From: Cellvibrionales bacterium
Lineage (GTDB): Bacteria; Pseudomonadota; Gammaproteobacteria; Pseudomonadales; UBA7434
Length of the DNA: 7,084 nucleotides
NCBI GenBank assembly: GCA_003492055.1
Contig: DMZE01000140.1
Location: 1-7,084, forward strand
Direction of reading: 5' to 3'
Position numbers and translations under genes: made by a program. Shown piece by piece: positions 6,023 through 7,084 of the stretch. The stretch's first letter is position 1, and every line of letters starts with the position of its first letter. The notes below the pieces were generated by a model, which was given only the letters and a program-made list of their open reading frames with translations, ran no database searches and had not been told where the DNA came from.

Positions 6023-6723
6023 ACGGTAGTAAACCCAACACAGACATCGGTATTTTTGCGGCTTTTAACGCCTTATTGCTTCGCGATTTACGGGTTTACT
6101 TTCGCTCCCGTGGCACATGGTTAAATCCTTTAGTCTTCGTGTTAATGGTGATTACTTTATTCACTTTAGGTATTGGCCCTGATCCAAGTGCATTATCGAC
6201 TCATGCTTCTGGCATTATCTGGGTAGTCGCTTTGCTTGGCATAATGCTTTCGTTAGATGCGCTGTTTCGTGCTGACTTTGATGATGGCTCCTTAGAACAG
6301 TTATTACTTTCACCACAGCCTCTTTACCTAGCCGTTCTGGCTAAGGTATTGGCGCACTGGGTTATTACCGGCTTACCTATTGTATTGGCTTCGCCGCTTT
6401 ACAGCTTAATGCTAGGTATTCCCGCCAATGCAATTGCGTTTTTAGCTTTGGGGCTTTTACTGGGCAGTGGTATTCTCAGCTTTATTGGCGCTATTGGTGC
6501 ATCTTTAACGGTAAGTTTACGCAGTGGTGGCTTGTTGATTGCTTTACTCACTTTGCCCCTTTATGTACCTGTTATTATCTTTGGCTCGCAGTTTGTCCAA
6601 AGCGCTATTGAGGGATGGCCGCTAATGCCAACGCTCTCTATGTTGTTGGGCCTGCTTATTGGTGCCATAGTACTCGCACCTATAGCAATTATTGGTGGTC
6701 TTCGATTGAGCCAAGATAGCTAA
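6019..6723 (+). CDS. ccmB: Haem exporter membrane subunit CcmB
   Basis: This is a 234-residue integral membrane protein, the permease-like partner of CcmA. Six membrane spans are visible at about 37-53, 64-84, 102-130, 137-166, 171-193 and 207-228. Conserved CcmB blocks include LLRDLRVYFRSRGTWLNPL (20-38), DALFRADFDDGSLEQLLLSP (80-99) after the second span, and LLTLPLYVPVIIFGSQ (176-191). The N-terminus has about ten extra polar residues compared with short family members. The ATG overlaps the ccmA stop (ATGA), so translation is coupled and the subunits are probably made in step. No frameshift or missing block was seen. Confidence 0.95.
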   Translation: MNGSKPNTDIGIFAAFNALLLRDLRVYFRSRGTWLNPLVFVLMVITLFTLGIGPDPSALSTHASGIIWVVALLGIMLSLDALFRADFDDGSLEQLLLSPQPLYLAVLAKVLAHWVITGLPIVLASPLYSLMLGIPANAIAFLALGLLLGSGILSFIGAIGASLTVSLRSGGLLIALLTLPLYVPVIIFGSQFVQSAIEGWPLMPTLSMLLGLLIGAIVLAPIAIIGGLRLSQDS

Positions 6724-6832
6724 AAGACAGTATATATAAAGTGGTAGATACAACGCTCAGCGTATAGATAGTCGACGATAGCAGCACAGTAATAAGCTAT
6801 CTCAACAATGAATGAATAACTAAGGGTTAATT
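6724..6832 (+). other. ccmB-ccmC spacer with small inverted repeats
   Basis: This 109-nt gap is long for a ccm operon. It holds ACGCT-C-AGCGT (6753-6763), a 6-bp stem GATAGC/GCTATC (6777-6782 and 6796-6801), and two tiny ORFs of three codons each (ATG at 6808 and 6812). A TATATA box at 6731-6736 has a distant TTGAGC (6706-6711, 19-nt spacer) as a weak -35. There is no T-run, so a terminator is unlikely. A minor promoter or a processing site for ccmC is possible. Confidence 0.5.
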
Positions 6833-7084
6833 ATGGCAAGTTGGCAGTGGTTTCATCGCCTTGGATCACCTAAGTGGTTATCCGGTACGATTGATCGTTG
6901 GCTACCGTGGGTGTTAGGTGCAGGAACATTGCTGCTATTAATTAGTGCGGTTTGGGGTTTGGCTTTCACTCCACCCGACTATAAGCAAGGCAATAGCTTT
7001 CGTATTATCTATATTCATGTGCCCACAGCAATAGTCGCTTTGGCGGCTTATTATGTTATGGCGGTTGCTGGAGCGGGATCTATT
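6833..7084 (+). CDS. ccmC: Haem handling protein CcmC, 5' part only
   Basis: Eighty-four codons are open to the window end with no stop, so the gene is cut by the window and not broken. CcmC is the inner-membrane haem handling protein that presents haem to CcmE, using two periplasmic histidines and a tryptophan-rich motif. The fragment shows a cytoplasmic N-terminus, a first span at about 23-45, and the family block [17 protein letters not shown] (50-66). His62 corresponds to the conserved first haem-ligand histidine (His60 in E. coli, from memory). The second span begins at about 66. The tryptophan-rich motif and second histidine lie beyond the window. The start is supported by AAGGG (6822-6826), 6 nt upstream. 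ccmD, E, F, G and H would be expected downstream. Confidence 0.95.
   Translation, partial: MASWQWFHRLGSPKWLSGTIDRWLPWVLGAGTLLLLISAVWGLAFTPPDYKQGNSFRIIYIHVPTAIVALAAYYVMAVAGAGSI

Noticed and set aside
1..7084. CRISPR array, insertion sequence, tRNA, defence or toxin-antitoxin locus
   Set aside because: No spacer-repeat pattern, terminal inverted repeats, transposase, cloverleaf or relevant protein family was seen. The tandem repeats at 20-52 and 581-620 lack spacers.

Overview
This window looks like ordinary chromosome from a motile, respiring gammaproteobacterium with moderate G+C. The support is a GlpE-type rhodanese, a YheS-type ABC-F ATPase, a FliK-family protein and the start of a ccmABC cytochrome c maturation operon, all resembling gammaproteobacterial proteins. 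The genus cannot be fixed from the sequence. I recall FliK-like/FlhB-like genes next to ccmA in pseudomonad-type genomes, but I could not check this here.

Layout. Positions 1-163 are AT-rich non-coding DNA that opens with three perfect 11-bp tandem repeats. A small four-helix membrane protein (DUF2069-like) follows on the + strand (164-586). Its stop codon lies in the first copy of a 20-bp tandem duplication (581-620). It converges on a minus-strand block that reads, in transcription order, fliK (5013-3394), a stand-alone FlhB C-terminal-domain protein (3390-3064), yheS (2932-1010) and glpE (979-662). fliK and the FlhB-like gene are 3 nt apart and clearly cotranscribed. yheS and glpE are 30 nt apart and probably cotranscribed. 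A 130-nt gap holding a perfect palindrome and an imperfect direct repeat separates the two pairs. A 295-bp divergent intergenic region then leads to the + strand ccm operon. It has a good sigma70-type promoter (5232-5259), followed by ccmA (5309-6022), ccmB (6019-6723, 4-nt overlap) and the first 84 codons of ccmC (6833 to the window end).

How the genes work together. CcmA and CcmB, with CcmC and normally CcmD, form the inner-membrane machine that loads haem on CcmE for periplasmic c-type cytochrome assembly. FliK and FlhB control the hook-to-filament switch of flagellar export. Here the FlhB partner is only the soluble C-terminal domain, and the position of the NPTH autocleavage motif reads NAYQ. 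YheS is a ribosome-associated ABC-F factor and GlpE a small sulfurtransferase; no functional link between these two is evident.

I see no mobile element, CRISPR array, RNA gene, toxin-antitoxin or defence locus, and no convincing undescribed multi-gene system. The points most worth a second look are the degenerate FlhB-like protein beside FliK, the operator-like inverted repeat filling the ccm promoter spacer, the non-ATG start of ccmA, and several short repeats.
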